A stretch of DNA of 64,000 bases from assembly GCF_027943255.1 (NCBI RefSeq), contig NC_072897.1, positions 61,466,406 to 61,530,405 of the forward strand. Reading direction: 5' to 3'. The notes under the pieces are model-generated. The model made no database searches, was not told the origin of the DNA, and saw nothing but the letters and a program-made list of their open reading frames with translations. This DNA comes from Anastrepha obliqua. Its lineage: Eukaryota; Arthropoda; Insecta; Diptera; Tephritidae. This document shows positions 11,019 through 23,251 of the stretch, piece after piece. Positions within the stretch are counted from its first letter, which is position 1; each line of letters starts with the position of its first letter. Made by a program: the position numbers and the translations under genes.

Positions 11019-11879
11019 TTAGTTATGGTTGTTATTTTGGTGTCTCCTTCTGCTTGAATTGCGATTGTGATGACCATGGCTAGTAATATAAGGTAATTCA
11101 TTGTCGTCTTCTGTACCTGTATAATTTTTTACATTGTCTTTGTTAATAACTTTTCCCTCCTTAGTCAAAATCGTGCCCTCACGATCTTCCTGCATTACGT
11201 ACTTTTTGTAACGACTGCCGCTTTTACTTCTTCTGTTAGTCCTTAACACCAATGTCTGGTCTCCTTGTTTGAACGTTGAAAGTAATGTTTTCTCCAATGC
11301 ATCTTTTAATTTTTTTACTATGTCTTCCTTGCTGTATGTTATTAGGTTAAAATGTATATCCTTTGGTTTTTTTTCTGTGACGGTATGGGTTGTGTTGTTC
11401 AATTCCTTTATAGCTACAAATAGCTCCTCGGTTGCTGATGTTGAATTCTTTATTTTTAATATTCCTGCCATTTCTGATATGAATTGTGCGTTCGTTCTAC
11501 CTGACCGTTTGCCTTTGATCTATGTATGTATATATTGGTGTCTGTATTTTGTTGATATTGTATTATATTTTATACACATTTGTTTTAACATTGGTGTATT
11601 CAAACAACTTTCGTTATCGCTCATTAGTCGTTTACAATTCGGAAAATTGTTGATAAGAATTTCTTCTACATTTTTGTCCATTTCTGTTTTTGAGTCTAAT
11701 TGTCTGATAGTTATGTATTCTGAGAATTTATCTACTGCTACGAAATATGTTTTGTGTTCATTAAAATAAATATCTAAATGTATGTATTCCCCTGGTTGTG
11801 TTGGTACATATGATTCTTTTAATGGTTCTCTTGTGGGATTCCGTTCGTATTTGCCGTAAAGACAAGCTGTGCACATTTT
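11019..11879 (-). pseudogene. Gypsy-A integrase, core and C-terminal part
   Basis: Open pieces 11876-11520 and 11471-11019. The first contains the two Cys of the zinc-binding module, the first core Asp (HLDIYF) and a DKFSEY block, then the second Asp (MSDNES). The Glu-bearing NGQVER-type block falls near 11500 in another frame, so the core is frame-broken. The second piece carries the TGKKP-region equivalent and a basic, His/Asn-rich tail. The frame at 11879 matches the frame interrupted at 16858 on the far side of LINE-1B. Confidence 0.8.
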
Positions 11880-11981
11880 GTTGTATGCCGTTTGTTGTTT
11901 TTTTTTTTTTTTGTCGGGACAACTAGCAAGTGCAGCACTCAGACATTAAGTGGGTCCATTGTACTACACTTTGATTCCCTT

Positions 11982-14900
11982 TTAATTTTCTTTGAATCTA
12001 CCCGATCTCCGAAGAAATCTGAGTAGATCTTGTGGTAGACTGTCTGAGATGCCCAACCTTTCCATGTGCTTTGCCCACAGAAAGTGGCCCGTCATCAGTC
12101 CAACCAGCCGTATGCACTCCCCTCTACTTAATGACAGAAGGGTTTGCGACAGTCGATCGGACATGACAGGTAACATTAGTTTTGTCCATCTGCAGCCTCT
12201 CTCAGCCTGCCAAGCTCGCTTGTGGGTGGTAGTTACCCATTTGCTAACCGTGGCCGTGATGGCCGCAGAAGGGAGTGGCCAACTTCTTTAGCCCAGAGCC
12301 CATCTTAGCAAAGGAGTCAGAGCTCTCGTTACCCGCGATACCAACGTGTCTCGGGACCCATGTTAGCATCAGGCTATTATGTCTACCGACATAGTTCAGC
12401 CTGGATTTACAGGACTTGACTACCCCTGATGTGGTTGGAGGGCTGTCTAAGGCCATAAGCGCAGGTTGGCTGTCGCTGCAAACACACATAGATCTGCCTC
12501 TCCATCGTTTTTCCACAACAAAGTTCATCGCTTCTTGAACTGCATACACCTCCGCTTGAAACACAGACGCATGCATTCCAAGAGCAAAGTGCAGTTTTGT
12601 CCCGCTGGATTCCACGTAGACTCCAGAGCCGGAGCCATGCTCGGTCCTGGAGCCATCCGTAAAAATGCGAAAACAGTGTTTGCCGGGCTCATTTTCTGAG
12701 TCTCCCCACAACTGAGCCTCTGGTAGCACTACACTGTATCTTTTTTCAAGTACGACTCTTGATGGCATGGAGTCAAGGGGCATGGAGAGAATCGTTGGAT
12801 GGATGTCCATGCCTTCTCTGTGTTCCAATGCCGGACAAGGGCCGTACCAGTTCCCACTGTGTTTCAGTCTGCAGATGGCCTTCAAGGCCTCTCCTTGGAT
12901 GAAAGCATCAAGTGGTGGTAAACCAATCAGAGCATCTAGTGCCGGGCCTGAAGTAGTCGGAAAAGCTCTGGTGCAACAGATGGCCACAGTGCGTTGTAGT
13001 CTCGATAAGGTCCTCCTAACTCCCACTAGAGAGAGTCTACTCATCCAGACCACTGATGTATAGGTGATAGATCCATAGGACCTTGCTAGGAGAGAGACCC
13101 CACGTTTTCCCAAAGACACCTTTGCACTGCCAGAAAGCTGTCAGTGGTTTCGATGCCTTTGTTTCAACGTGTGATTTCCATAGGAGCTTACTATCGAGAA
13201 TTACTCCAAGATATTTAATTTTCTTGGATAGCTGGATTGTGACTCCTTTTAGCTTTGGCCGAACGAGTCCATCAAGTTTCTTCCTTCTGGTAAAGAGGAC
13301 AATACCAGTCTTGGCGGGATTTGCCGATAGCCCATTCGCACAGCACCAACTGTCAACTGTCCGCATATGCTTGTGCGTAGACTCCCGAATGAAGACAGCA
13401 CACCGCCTTGGGAGCAGCCTCTATTAACCCCAGATGACATCAGCAGATCTTCCTCTGCTCGCACCGAAACGATTCTTTGGGCCAGCATCGAACGAATCCA
13501 ATTTACTAGCACCCGGTCTACGCCGTGCCTACTAGCAGAGTTACACATACCATCAAAAGTGGCATTATCAAACGCCCCCTCTATGTCTCAAAAGATGCCC
13601 ATAGCGTAGTCCCTCCTGTCGATGGCCAGCGCGACCCTAGCAACAAGGTTTTGCAGTGCCGACTCGCAGGATTTTCCACTCTGATAGGCATGCTGAAATA
13701 GAGACAGAGGGTGAGCTTTCAGCGACTTCTGACGTATGCGCAGTTCCACCAGTCGTTCGAGACTTTTCAGCATGAAAGAGGTCATGCTGATGTGTCTAAA
13801 GCTTTTGGAGCTGGTGTAGTCGTCTTTTCCAACCCTTGGGATGAAAGCGACCCTCACCGTCCTCCAAGAGCGTGGTATGTAAGCCAGTGCCAGGCATGCC
13901 GAGAAGATTTTCTTCAGGGCTGCTGTCACGAACTCTGCACCCTCCTTCAGCATGGCAGGATATATGCCATCTGGCCCGGGCGACTTGTAGTCGCCAAAAG
14001 ATTTGATGGCAAATCGAATGGCGGCCTCATTCACCACAGATCTGGCAACGAACCAGTCATGCCGAGAAGGTGTAACAGCTCTGACAACTGCCTCTATCAA
14101 TAAGGGCTGTTGCCGGCTGATGCCGGCTGATGCTTATCTGATTACCATGAAAGTGAGATTCCATCAGCAAGATGAGTGTCTCACTTTTCCGCTCAATGAA
14201 GGAGCCATCAGATTTTCTAAGTGACCCCAGCTTTGCAGTTGGGTCCCTTTTCAGGATCCTAACCAATTTCGCCGTGTCACTCAGAGATTCAATACCGCTG
14301 CAGAATTCCCTAAATGAGGCTCTTTTCGATTCCCGAATAAGCCTCTTGTAGTTCTTCTGAACATCACGGTATCGCTCCCAGTCCTCTGCAAGGTTAGTCT
14401 TGAGGGCCCGGTTTAGAAGTTTTCTCGACTCACGCCTCAACATCTGGAGCTCTTGATTCCACCAAGGAACGGGAGTCCGGCTAGGGAGAGGTCGAATTGG
14501 ACAGGCTGACTCAAAACATTCGGTTAGGGCAGCGTTGAGTTTCTCAACAGCCACCTCAATGGCCTGTTCTTTTCGAAGCCTTGGTGGCGCAACGTCAAGG
14601 TCCCGCAACGCCTTCCTAAACTTCTGCCATTCTGTTTTTCTTGGGTTTCTAGAGGGCAATGGCATTTGTGCCTCCTTGCCTCACTGAAACTCAATGTACC
14701 TGTGGTCCGAGCACGAATCTTCGGCAAGGGCTCTCCAGTTCTTGATTGACCACCCAAGTTTTGAGTTTTATAGGGTTAGATCAATCACCTCCTGCATCCT
14801 AGCTGTTACAAACGTTGGCTGTGAGCCCTTGTTATGTATGTCTAGGCAGGAAGACGCGATAAATTCGAATAGTCGAGACCCCCGTCCATTGCACTTGCTG

Positions 14901-15391
14901 CTGCCCCAGATTGTATGCTGGGCATTAGAATCGCAACATAGGATGAGGCCCAGACTGCGCCGCTCACAGAACCTCACGAGACTAGTGGCCTTCCCGGGTG
15001 GTGGCCCTTCCAGAGCATCATAAGGAAAATAAGCAGATGCAATCACAAACTTCGACCATCCGCGTCTACCTCTGTAACACACCTCAGCCGCTACCGGGTC
15101 TTGGCAGCAGAATTGCTCAAGACCCGTCACGGTGAGATGGGATGGTACTATAAGACCGGTCCTAGGTCTACTAGAACTCCTGTCATATAATAACGTGGCC
15201 CCTTTCAGCGCACTTAAGCCACAGAGACGGCCCCTAAAGACCCAGGGCTCTTGCACAGCTGTTATGTGGGGTAATGTGTGCAGCTGGGAAAGCCTTCTAC
15301 TTAGTAGTGCAGTAGCGGCTTTGGAAAGCTGCAAGTTAATTTGCGTCACCGTCAAGGGATGGTAGCTACAGGAATCGTCCGAGCCAATCAT
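11982..15391 (-). pseudogene. LINE-1B ORF2: endonuclease, RT, RNase H (multiply broken)
   Basis: Endonuclease 15391-14670 with QEPW and CCDSN motifs, and SDHRY beyond an in-frame stop at 14768; another stop lies near 14680. RT starts after a frameshift near 14090; a stop at 13588 falls just before the motif A Asp block. The region between the SQGGVLS block (about 13410) and the VDSWC block is largely deleted, removing most of the YADD motif. RNase H (13119-12244) retains TDGS, AEVYA, SDSQ and a final Asp. The C-terminal finger region is mostly missing, with only a short tail at 12176-11982. Confidence 0.85.
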
Positions 15392-16653
15392 TTGGGAAAG
15401 ACATGTAAGCTGACCGTCCCAAAGAAGAGACTCAGACGGTTGCCGTACCGTGAGCCAATGACATCAACACTGGCCTCGTACACTCGCACCACAAGAGCAG
15501 CCCCTTCCTTCCCTTCCCGGTTTTTGCTCTTGGTGTACGAGACGACTCGCCAAAGCCTCGTGTTGATGCCCGGATTCTGGGCACGTAGACAGGATAGGAC
15601 ATCCGCCGTAGACAGGTCTGGATCCGGAATCCAGCAAATGGCCTTCCTGAGGGGTCCACTCTCCTCACTGTAGACTGCGAAGCGAGTGGTCCCCATGGGA
15701 GGCACGTTATTGACCACGGTCCTGATCCACTCGAAGTTGGCCAGAGACGTGCACGTCACCTTTATGGTGCCGTCTTTTGTCTCATAGCCCTTCGCGTTGG
15801 CTTCCGGACCGGAGGCAATAACCTGACGCATCAGTTGACTTTTGCAGTATTTGATTTCTGCATCCGTCAGCTGATGGTCAGGCCCCAGTTTTCCAATCAC
15901 AGCCACAGGTCGTGGGCCAGCAGCCTTCTCGCTATAGGATGGCTTGGCCGCACCCTTGGATATGCTTGGGCGAAGGTCCAGATCCCGATCCTCCACTGAC
16001 GAAGATTTCGCCGGTCAGACAACTGTGCTGGATATTTTGTCGAGGCGCCGATAGAAACGTGGTTCAGCAGAACCTTTTCCCGCCATATTGACTGGCGCCA
16101 AGACCACGCTCGTACCTTGGGGGCTCGTGGCTCGGCCATTGGCGGCAACCGCAGAGCAGGGAGGTGTGCTGCTTCCAGCCACCGTCTTTCTCCGCTTACC
16201 TCGAGAGCGAGACAACTTGGGAGTGCCCGTGCCCAGCGACGATTCGGTAGCTTCCGTGGGTGTCACTTCCGCTGACCGAGGTCTTTTGGAAGACTCAGAC
16301 GCAGAAGGCCCGGCAGAGCCACATGAGGATTTCTCCCGCAAGACCCTTGCCCGCCGCTTTCTTCTCTTCCTCCTTGCCACGCTCTTCGATTTCCCTGCTT
16401 CTTTGGAAGGTCGTGCAGTCACCGAAGAGACCTCACAACTCAGACCCTCCGAAGCAGGGAAACGTTTCTCAGACTCTGAAGGAGAGGAGATTGCGATAGC
16501 AACCCCCGTCTCCTCCAGGATGCGCTCTCGCTCATAGAGCTGAGAGACTTGGGTAATGCTTGGGGCATCCAGAATCCATGCCCCTGCCGCCGAAGCGGGT
16601 GGATTGCCACTTGTGTGGATTCCACCTGAAGTAATAGAACCATTCTTTTCCAT
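15388..16653 (-). pseudogene. LINE-1B ORF1 with one nonsense codon
   Basis: One frame from ATG 16653 to 15388 broken only by TGA at 16015-16017, possibly a deaminated CGA. The N-terminal half is Ser/Arg/Lys-rich and low-complexity. The C-terminal 200 residues (15996-15388) match the conserved domain of LINE-1A ORF1, including an LWRV block. The stop codon overlaps the ORF2 start codon as ATGA (15388-15391), an arrangement used for termination-reinitiation in some R1-group LINEs. Confidence 0.8.
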
Positions 16654-16857
16654 TACCTTTTGGTTTTTTTCGGGACTCCTCCCTAGTCAGTTTGGTTCGC
16701 GGATGGCACCCTGATTCTATCCCAACTTTGAGTCATCACACGAGTGTTGAACCCACCCTATCAGGGAAGGCCACTCTTGTGATGCCAGAGCTTCCCTATC
16801 CACCACCTGGGACGCGCCCGATGGGAGATCAGGCAACTCCACACGGGGTTGTATGCC

Positions 16858-18600
16858 TTATATTATTGTTTTATGTTCAGCCAATAGTATTGTTCTAAAA
16901 GTTCTTTTACATTATTTTTGTATCCCCTGTGTGCTCGCTTGTGTGTTTGTTTAACTAATTCTAAATGTCTATCTGGTTGTGTTATGTCTTCGAGTTTATT
17001 TGGTGTATATACTAATTTTATATCTGTGAACGTGTTTTTTATAATTTGTCCGTATCCAAATAAATCCGCAGCTATTGTATAATATGTATTGCTGCGATCT
17101 TATTCGGCTGCAGAAACCTTTTTAATTCGGATATCAAATAATTTTCGTCAGTAAAGGTTATTGTGTGACGTATTTTACTTTGAAATATAATACACGGTCT
17201 TGTCTCATTCTTTTGTGTGTTTAGTATCAATTCTATTTGGATACCGTAGGCTTTTAGCGGTTGGCGTACTGCCTTGATTATGTCGTTGTATGAACTATCA
17301 GATGAGTGTACAGTACCTAAAGAAGATGTGTTAATTATTTGTCGTGACAAGGCGTCAGCTACAACATTCTGTGCGCCTGGTTTATACACGACTTTTGCTC
17401 CATAATCTTCGATAATATTTTTCCATCCTTTTAGTTTATGATTCGGATTCTTATCCGATATGGCGTAAGTAAGCGATTGATGGTCGGTATACCTATATGG
17501 TTAAGTCGGCTATGCCGTATATGTAATTTCTTAATTTTTGTGGCGACCATATAATAGCGAGTAACTCTTTCTCGTTGGTCCCATAATTTTGTTCTGTGGT
17601 ATTGAGTGTGCGTGATAAAAAATAAATTGGATTTTTATTTTGACTCAATACAGCTCCAATGTCTATATTGAAAGCGTCTGTAGTGAGTTCAAAAACTTTC
17701 TCACAATTTGGCTGGTATATTTCCACCTGCTCCTTTAGTTCTCCTTTGTTTTATTTATGGCTTCTATGGCCGTTTGGTCTAAACTAATTTTTGTGTTCTT
17801 ACTTTTATTTTTTCCGATATGAGAATTATCTCCTTTAAGATGTAAAGTTAAGGGTTTAGCTAGAGCTGCATAGTTATTCACGAATTTTCTATAGTATCCA
17901 GTAAGTCCTAAGAATCCTCTAAGGTCTTTGGGGGTTTCTGGTATAGGGTAATTTTCTATCGTGTTTATTTTATTCGGATCAGTTGAAATTCTATTGTGCT
18001 TTACAATATGACCCAAGTACTCTACCTCTTCCATGAAAAAGTTTGACTTTTCATTGGACACTTTTAAAGAGGCATTATTTAATGCGTTAAAAATAGTTCG
18101 GATGTGTTTCATATGCTCTTCATAGGATGAGGAGGAAATGATTACATCGTCAATGTAAATATATGCGAATTTACCTATGAAGTCGCGCAGGATGTCATCC
18201 ACAGATCTTTGGAAAATAGATGGGGCGTTCTTCAATCCGAAAGGCATTCGAACGAACTCATATTTACTTCCATTCTTTTATCTTAATTTGATGAAAGCCG
18301 GATTCCAAATCAAGTGTAGTGAAAAATTTGGCTTTCCCTAAGTTTTGCAGCGTAATATTTATGTCTGGTATTATGTATCTGTCTGTGATCGTATGTTCGT
18401 TTAATTTCCTAAAACCTATAACCATCATCTATCAGCTATACCTTTCTTATGTACGGTTAGCATGGGAGAATTGTATGGGTTGTAGCCTTTTTGTATTATT
18501 CCCTCTTTCAATAATTTGTCAATTTCCTTACTTACGAATTCTACGTCATTTATATTACTCGTATATTGTTTGGTCCACATAGTGTAATTTGCATAATTTT
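16858..18600 (-). pseudogene. Gypsy-A reverse transcriptase, RNase H and start of integrase
   Basis: RT N-terminal blocks (SKEIDKLLKEG, then YNSPMLTVHKKG-type) lie at about 18560-18440 and change frame twice before 18250. The main piece 18247-17735 starts at MPFGL, has the catalytic YIDD and the LGHIV and FLGLTGYYRKF blocks. A frameshift leads into RNase H (17726-17493) with TTDA intact, then the tether and GAQNVVADALSR block (to 17330). The integrase zinc-binding part runs to 16858 with an internal stop, where LINE-1B interrupts it. Confidence 0.85.
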
Positions 18601-18657
18601 TTGACGTGATAACGTCTTACCTATAGTTCGATGTAACCGGCTGCACGCACCAAAAAA

Positions 18658-18733
18658 TGCGTCGTTATCTTGCTCATGCGTAGTTATCGTGCTCATGCGC
18701 CGTTATCTTACTCGTGCGGCGTTACCTTGCTTG
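18658..18733 (+). repeat. Four tandem copies of a 19 bp unit
   Basis: Consensus close to TGCGNCGTTATCTTGCTCA, with 2-5 differences per copy. The last copy runs into TACCTTGCTTGAACTGCA (about 18722-18739), an 18-mer that also occurs near 52799-52816. The block joins the Gypsy-A edge to the first (TTATG)n array. Confidence 0.7.
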
Positions 18734-18778
18734 AACTGCATATTATGTTAAGTTATGTTATGTTAAGTTATGTTGTGT

Positions 18779-19058
18779 TTTGTTATGTTATGTTATGTTA
18801 TGTTATGTTATGTTATGTTATGTTATGTTATGTTATGTTATGTTATGTTATGTTATGTTATGTTATGTTATGTTATGTTATGTTATGTTATGTTATGTTA
18901 TGTTATGTTATGTTATGTTATGTTATGTTATGTTATGTTATGTTATGTTATGTTATGTTATGTTATGTTATGTTATGTTATGTTATGTTATGTTATGTTA
19001 TGTTATGTTATGTTATGTTATGTTATGTTATGTTATGTTATGTTATGTTATGTTATGT
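18779..19058 (+). repeat. (TTATG)n array 1, about 56 units
   Basis: Near-perfect pentanucleotide array. Its left edge (18745-18780) decays through TTAAG, TTGTG and TTTTG variants. Its right edge is sharp: a T run leads straight into the LINE-2b 3' UTR. Read on the minus strand it is (CATAA)n following a LINE 3' end. All three + frames are open only because the pentamer has no stop in any frame. Confidence 0.95.
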
Positions 19059-19730
19059 TTTTTTTTTCCTTGGGCTCTACGCGCTTACTGCGTTTCGAGT
19101 AATTTATTATTTCAATTAGTTTGTTTTCTAGAGCAAATATTTTCATACATATGTGCAGTATAACATTGAGATAGATTACAAGTATTTTCAATTACATAAA
19201 TATTTTATAGTTTAACAAAACTAACTGAAATAAAATGCCTGCGATTGGATACAAGCAGTTAGATGGTTATTCTACTATATTACTATTATGATTAAGACAT
19301 TAGGTAGGAATGTTTGAAGCATTGAAGTTTTTTAAATTATCAATTATTTTTTTGACAAATTCATTAAATGATGTTATCAAACTAGGATATTTTGAAATTT
19401 GTTTTATGTTGAATGCTGGAATATCATATTGTGCACAGAATGTTTCGTGTCTCTGTCGTGCACTGTGAAAGCGTGGGCAGCCGTGCAAAAGATGATGCAT
19501 ACTCTGCACAGTGAGTTGGTCACACGGGCACCAGTCTTCGTCAAATATTTTGAATCGCTTCACGTATGCTTTATTGAAACCATGGCCAGTAAAGAGCTGT
19601 GTCAATTCAAATGATATCCCAAAGAGTTGTCGGTATTGTTGCGCATCTTCAAGAATTGGAAAGAAAATCTTTGTAATGGAGCCAGTGGTATCGTCGGCAT
19701 ACTCCTGATGCCATGACTCGAATATTTGAG
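19059..19730 (-). mobile_element. LINE-2b, 5'-truncated copy
   Basis: Only the last part of ORF2 (19605-19300, a C-terminal CCHC-type finger region with CPCDQ...H...CPRF) and the 3' UTR remain. It is closely similar to the end of LINE-2a (20470-21090). Its 5' truncation point abuts array 2 and its 3' end abuts array 1, so it has (TTATG)n on both sides. Confidence 0.85.
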
Positions 19731-20460
19731 TTATGTTATGTTATGTTATGTTATGTTATGTTATGTTATGTTATGTTATGTTATGTTATGTTATGTTATG
19801 TTATGTTATGTTATGTTATGTTATGTTATGTTATGTTATGTTATGTTATGTTATGTTATGTTATGTTATGTTATGTTATGTTATGTTATGTTATGTTATG
19901 TTATGTTATGTTATGTTATGTTATGTTATGTTATGTTATGTTATGTTATGTTATGTTATGTTATGTTATGTTATGTTATGTTATGTTATGTTATGTTATG
20001 TTATGTTATGTTATGTTATGTTATGTTATGTTATGTTATGTTATGTTATGTTATGTTATGTTATGTTATGTTATGTTATGTTATGTTATGTTATGTTATG
20101 TTATGTTATGTTATGTTATGTTATGTTATGTTATGTTATGTTATGTTATGTTATGTTATGTTATGTTATGTTATGTTATGTTATGTTATGTTATGTTATG
20201 TTATGTTATGTTATGTTATGTTATGTTATGTTATGTTATGTTATGTTATGTTATGTTATGTTATGTTATGTTATGTTATGTTATGTTATGTTATGTTATG
20301 TTATGTTATGTTATGTTATGTTATGTTATGTTATGTTATGTTATGTTATGTTATGTTATGTTATGTTATGTTATGTTATGTTATGTTATGTTATGTTATG
20401 TTATGTTATGCTATGTTATGTTATGTTATGCTATGTTATGTTATGTTTTGTTATGTTATG
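19731..20460 (+). repeat. (TTATG)n array 2, 146 units
   Basis: 730 bases, exactly 146 pentamer steps. Only a few variants are seen, near the right edge (CTATG at 20411 and 20431, TTTTG near 20446). It sits between the 3' end of LINE-2a and the truncated 5' end of LINE-2b. The apparent 240-270 residue proteins here are repeat artefacts. Confidence 0.95.
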
Positions 20461-20751
20461 AATTGTTATGTTTTTGTTTTCTCCTTGGTCTCTACGCGCT
20501 TACTGCGTTTCGAGTAGTTTATTATTTCAATTAATTTGTATTTTAGTGCAAATATTTTTATACGTATGTGTGTGCAGTATGACATTCAGATAGATTACAA
20601 ATATTTTCGATTACATATTTTATAGTTTAACAAAGCCAACTGAAATAAAATGCGTGCGATTGGATACAAGCAGTTTATTAGTAATTCTACTATATTACTA
20701 TTATGATTAAGTCATGAGGTAGGAATGTTTGAAGTATTGAAGTTTTTTAAT

Positions 20752-21909
20752 TTATCGATCATTTTTTTTGACAAAATCATTGAATGATGTTATAAATGCT
20801 GGAATATCATATTGTGCACAGAATGTTTCGTGTCTCTGTCGTGCATTGTGAAAGCGTGGGCAGTCGTGCAAAAGATGATGCATACTCTGCACAGTGAGTT
20901 GGTCACACGGGCACCAGTCTTCGTCAAATATTTTGAATCGCTTCACGTATGCTTTATTGAAACCATGGCCAGTAAAGAGCTATGTCAATTCGAATGATAT
21001 CCCAAAGAGTTGTCGGTATAGTTGCGTATCTTCAAGAATTGGGAAGAAAGTCTTCGTAATGGAGCCAGTGGTATCGTCGGCATACTCCTGTTGCCACGAC
21101 TCGAATATTTTAAGACGAATTTGCCGTATAGCGTAGCTTAAAGGAAATGCAGTGTATACTTGATTTGCAGCTTCTTTTTCCTGCTCATCTGCGTGCTCGT
21201 TTCCTTCAATACCGATGTGTGAATTGACCCAGTAAAAGTCAATTCTGTGTCCCTGGCGAAGAAGGTGCAGGTGCTGATGAATTGATGCTATTAAGGGATT
21301 AGGATTGCTCCGATTTTGGATAGCTTCCGAACAATAGCGACTTTCGCTATATATGACTAGTTTTTCCGTTTTCAATTCTTTCTGAGCCCACTTCAGTGCA
21401 GCGTCAATTGCTAGAGCTTCAGCCTGGAAGACAGTGCATATGTCATGTAATTTAAATTTACGTGACGTCCAGTCGTCATCTTGTTTATAAACGACAAAAG
21501 CTGATCCACAAGCGCCTGTTTCAAACTTGCTTCCATCAGTATAGATGTGGGTCGCATTTGCGTCGATAATATTGTCAGCTTCCTGTTGTGATGCTATACT
21601 TTCAAAACGTATAGACTGACGCTCGGAAGGATGTAGTTGATTTTTTGGTGCAGTACGTTGTTCAAGCATAACGTTTAGTGTTTCATCATATACTCCAGAT
21701 AGTTTGACACCTTCAATTTGCATAATTTCTTTTATCTTCAGATGTAGCGGCGTGAACCCTGCAAGCGCCAGAGCCGAATTGGCCGAAACTGTGTGAAAGC
21801 CTCTGATTGCTCGTATAGCGAAATTGCTTTGGAACGAGCGAAGAAGAAGGCGAATATAATTAAACTGTATGGCTTTGCCCCATATATATACTTGGAGCGT
21901 AAGGCCCAT
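20752..21909 (-). pseudogene. LINE-2a RNase H and C-terminal domain
   Basis: Frame 21909-20980 continues into a second frame, 20946-20752. RNase H shows TDGS (about 21540) and a QAEALA Glu, but the third acidic position reads YSES where SDS is expected (Asp to Glu). A NEHADE block supplies the last acid. The C-terminal finger is the same as in LINE-2b, with a short internal deletion relative to that copy. Confidence 0.8.
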
Positions 21910-23247
21910 GTGGGTCTAACATATCGGCATAAGTTTTTATATACTCGTTGAATTTTTTCGACAACGTACTTAGCCTGGTTGGTGAATCTCAGTCGATCGT
22001 CTATTACTACACCCAGGTACTTCATTTCTTTGACGAAGATTAGCCGATTGCTATTTGAAAATAGTTCCGCTTGTTTAGCATTACTAGAGATCGGATTTTT
22101 ATGCAAATTGAATATTTTATTATGATGAGTTTCTACCTAGGTGCGAACTTCATGTGATGTTAAACAAAAATATGCACTTGCATAAGAATCCGATGTCTAA
22201 TGATGAGTTTCTACCTAGGTGCGAACTTCATGTGATGTTAAACAAAATATCCACTTGCATAAGAATCCGATGTCTAAGCATTACCTTTAAATGCCATAGC
22301 ATGTGTCTAGGTGTCGCTAAAAGTCCACTTCACATTATATATTAGGCGCAGAGCATCGTTAGCGTAAAATTGCGTAAAATTGACTATTAAAAGGATGTCA
22401 TCTGCGAAAGCCTGAATTTTACACCCTTCAGGCAGCGGCATAGAAAGAAGCTCATCTATGATAATGTTCCAAAAAATTGGATCACACACAGACCCTTGGA
22501 TACAGCCTCTATTTGTTGCTTTTGTTGCAGAGACGTCGGCGTAGTTTTGTGAAGCGCAGCGATCTGTAAGATAGTTCGTAATAAGCCTGTCAATATTAGA
22601 CCGAGTTTGCATTCGTTCTAGCTGATTTAAGAGCGCCGGCCACGAAGCGTGATCAAACGCACCTTTAATGTCTAGAGACACACAAATGACCTGCCGCTTT
22701 TTCCGCTTCTCCTTCTCAATAGTTTTAGCTGCGTTGTGCAAAGCATCCAAAGTTAAGGTCTGCTCTTTGAAACCATATTGTTTTGGAGACCATAATTCAT
22801 TCAATTCAGCATGATATATAAGACATTTGGTAAAGAGTTTCCAAGCTTTCCGAACACGGGAAGGAGTCCTATGGGGCAGTAAGATCCTAGCTCATTAGTT
22901 TAAAATTTGTTTGGCCTTGGTAAAATTTTAATGTAAGCCTTTTTCCAAATTTTTTTAAAGTAACCCGCACGGAGGCACGCATTATAGAGAGCTGGGAGCA
23001 ATTTTGAGTATTTCTTTGTAAAAGCCAAGCATATGCCTGAGGTGAGGTTATCTAAGCCTGGGACTCTATTTGGATTCATAGTTACTAACGCTTCGAGTAC
23101 TTCTTCTTCAGTGAATAGTTCACCCTTGAGTGTGTTAAGGAAAGGCTTGTTTCTGTTGCGACGGCGGAGATGTTCACGCGTAGAGTCAACGGTGTCATCA
23201 GGAAAGAAATGTTGCAGGAGAGCTTCAGAGTAATAGCCTCCACTGTA
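21738..23247 (-). pseudogene. LINE-2a reverse transcriptase
   Basis: From the insertion point of Gypsy-B, blocks typical of R1-group RT follow: an LFTEEEVLEAL-PG-D block (about 23130-23050), motif A SLDIKGAFDHASW (about 22680), GCIQGSVC (about 22510) and FADD (about 22400), then the KYLGVVIDD thumb (about 22020). Frame changes lie near 22810-22860 and in a 76 bp tandem duplication (22123-22274). Confidence 0.8.
22123..22274 (+). repeat. Tandem duplication, two 76 bp units inside LINE-2a RT
   Basis: Units 22123-22198 and 22199-22274 are nearly identical (small differences around AAATATG and AAATATC). They lie between the FADD motif and the thumb and are not expected in the protein, so they are a local duplication disrupting the RT. 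Confidence 0.8.
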
Positions 23248-23251
23248 TTCG

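Larger units (their letters stand above)
11890..16847 (-). mobile_element. LINE-1B, complete LOA-like non-LTR retrotransposon
   Basis: About 4.96 kb on the minus strand, ending in an A-rich tail (T run at about 11898-11911). It is flanked by the 10-base duplication GTTGTATGCC at 11880-11889 and about 16848-16857. The duplicated bases lie in the Gypsy-A integrase, and the Gypsy-A frame continues across if one copy plus LINE-1B is ignored. Organisation parallels LINE-1A but the proteins differ enough to be a separate family. All coding parts are damaged. Confidence 0.9.
10639..18610 (-). mobile_element. Gypsy-A, Gypsy-type LTR retrotransposon remnant, split by LINE-1B
   Basis: Minus-strand order is RT (18600-17735), RNase H (17726-17330), integrase zinc-binding region (17070-16858), then after LINE-1B the integrase core (11879-11500) and C-terminus (to 11019). 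Motifs are of the errantivirus/17.6 style. Neither LTR was recognised. The upstream edge near 18610 abuts a 19 bp tandem repeat. Several frame changes and stops make it inactive. Confidence 0.85.

Noticed and set aside
18779..20460. Telomere or telomeric-like array
   Set aside because: Insect telomere repeats are TTAGG and flies lack them; the arrays are internal, interrupted by LINEs, and the pentamer differs.
18670..20534. Long + strand ORFs (110-273 codons) of repeated MLCYV
   Set aside because: TTATG repeats lack stop codons in all + frames, so these are automatic translations of the microsatellite; no other coding feature supports them. The same holds at 48980-49346.
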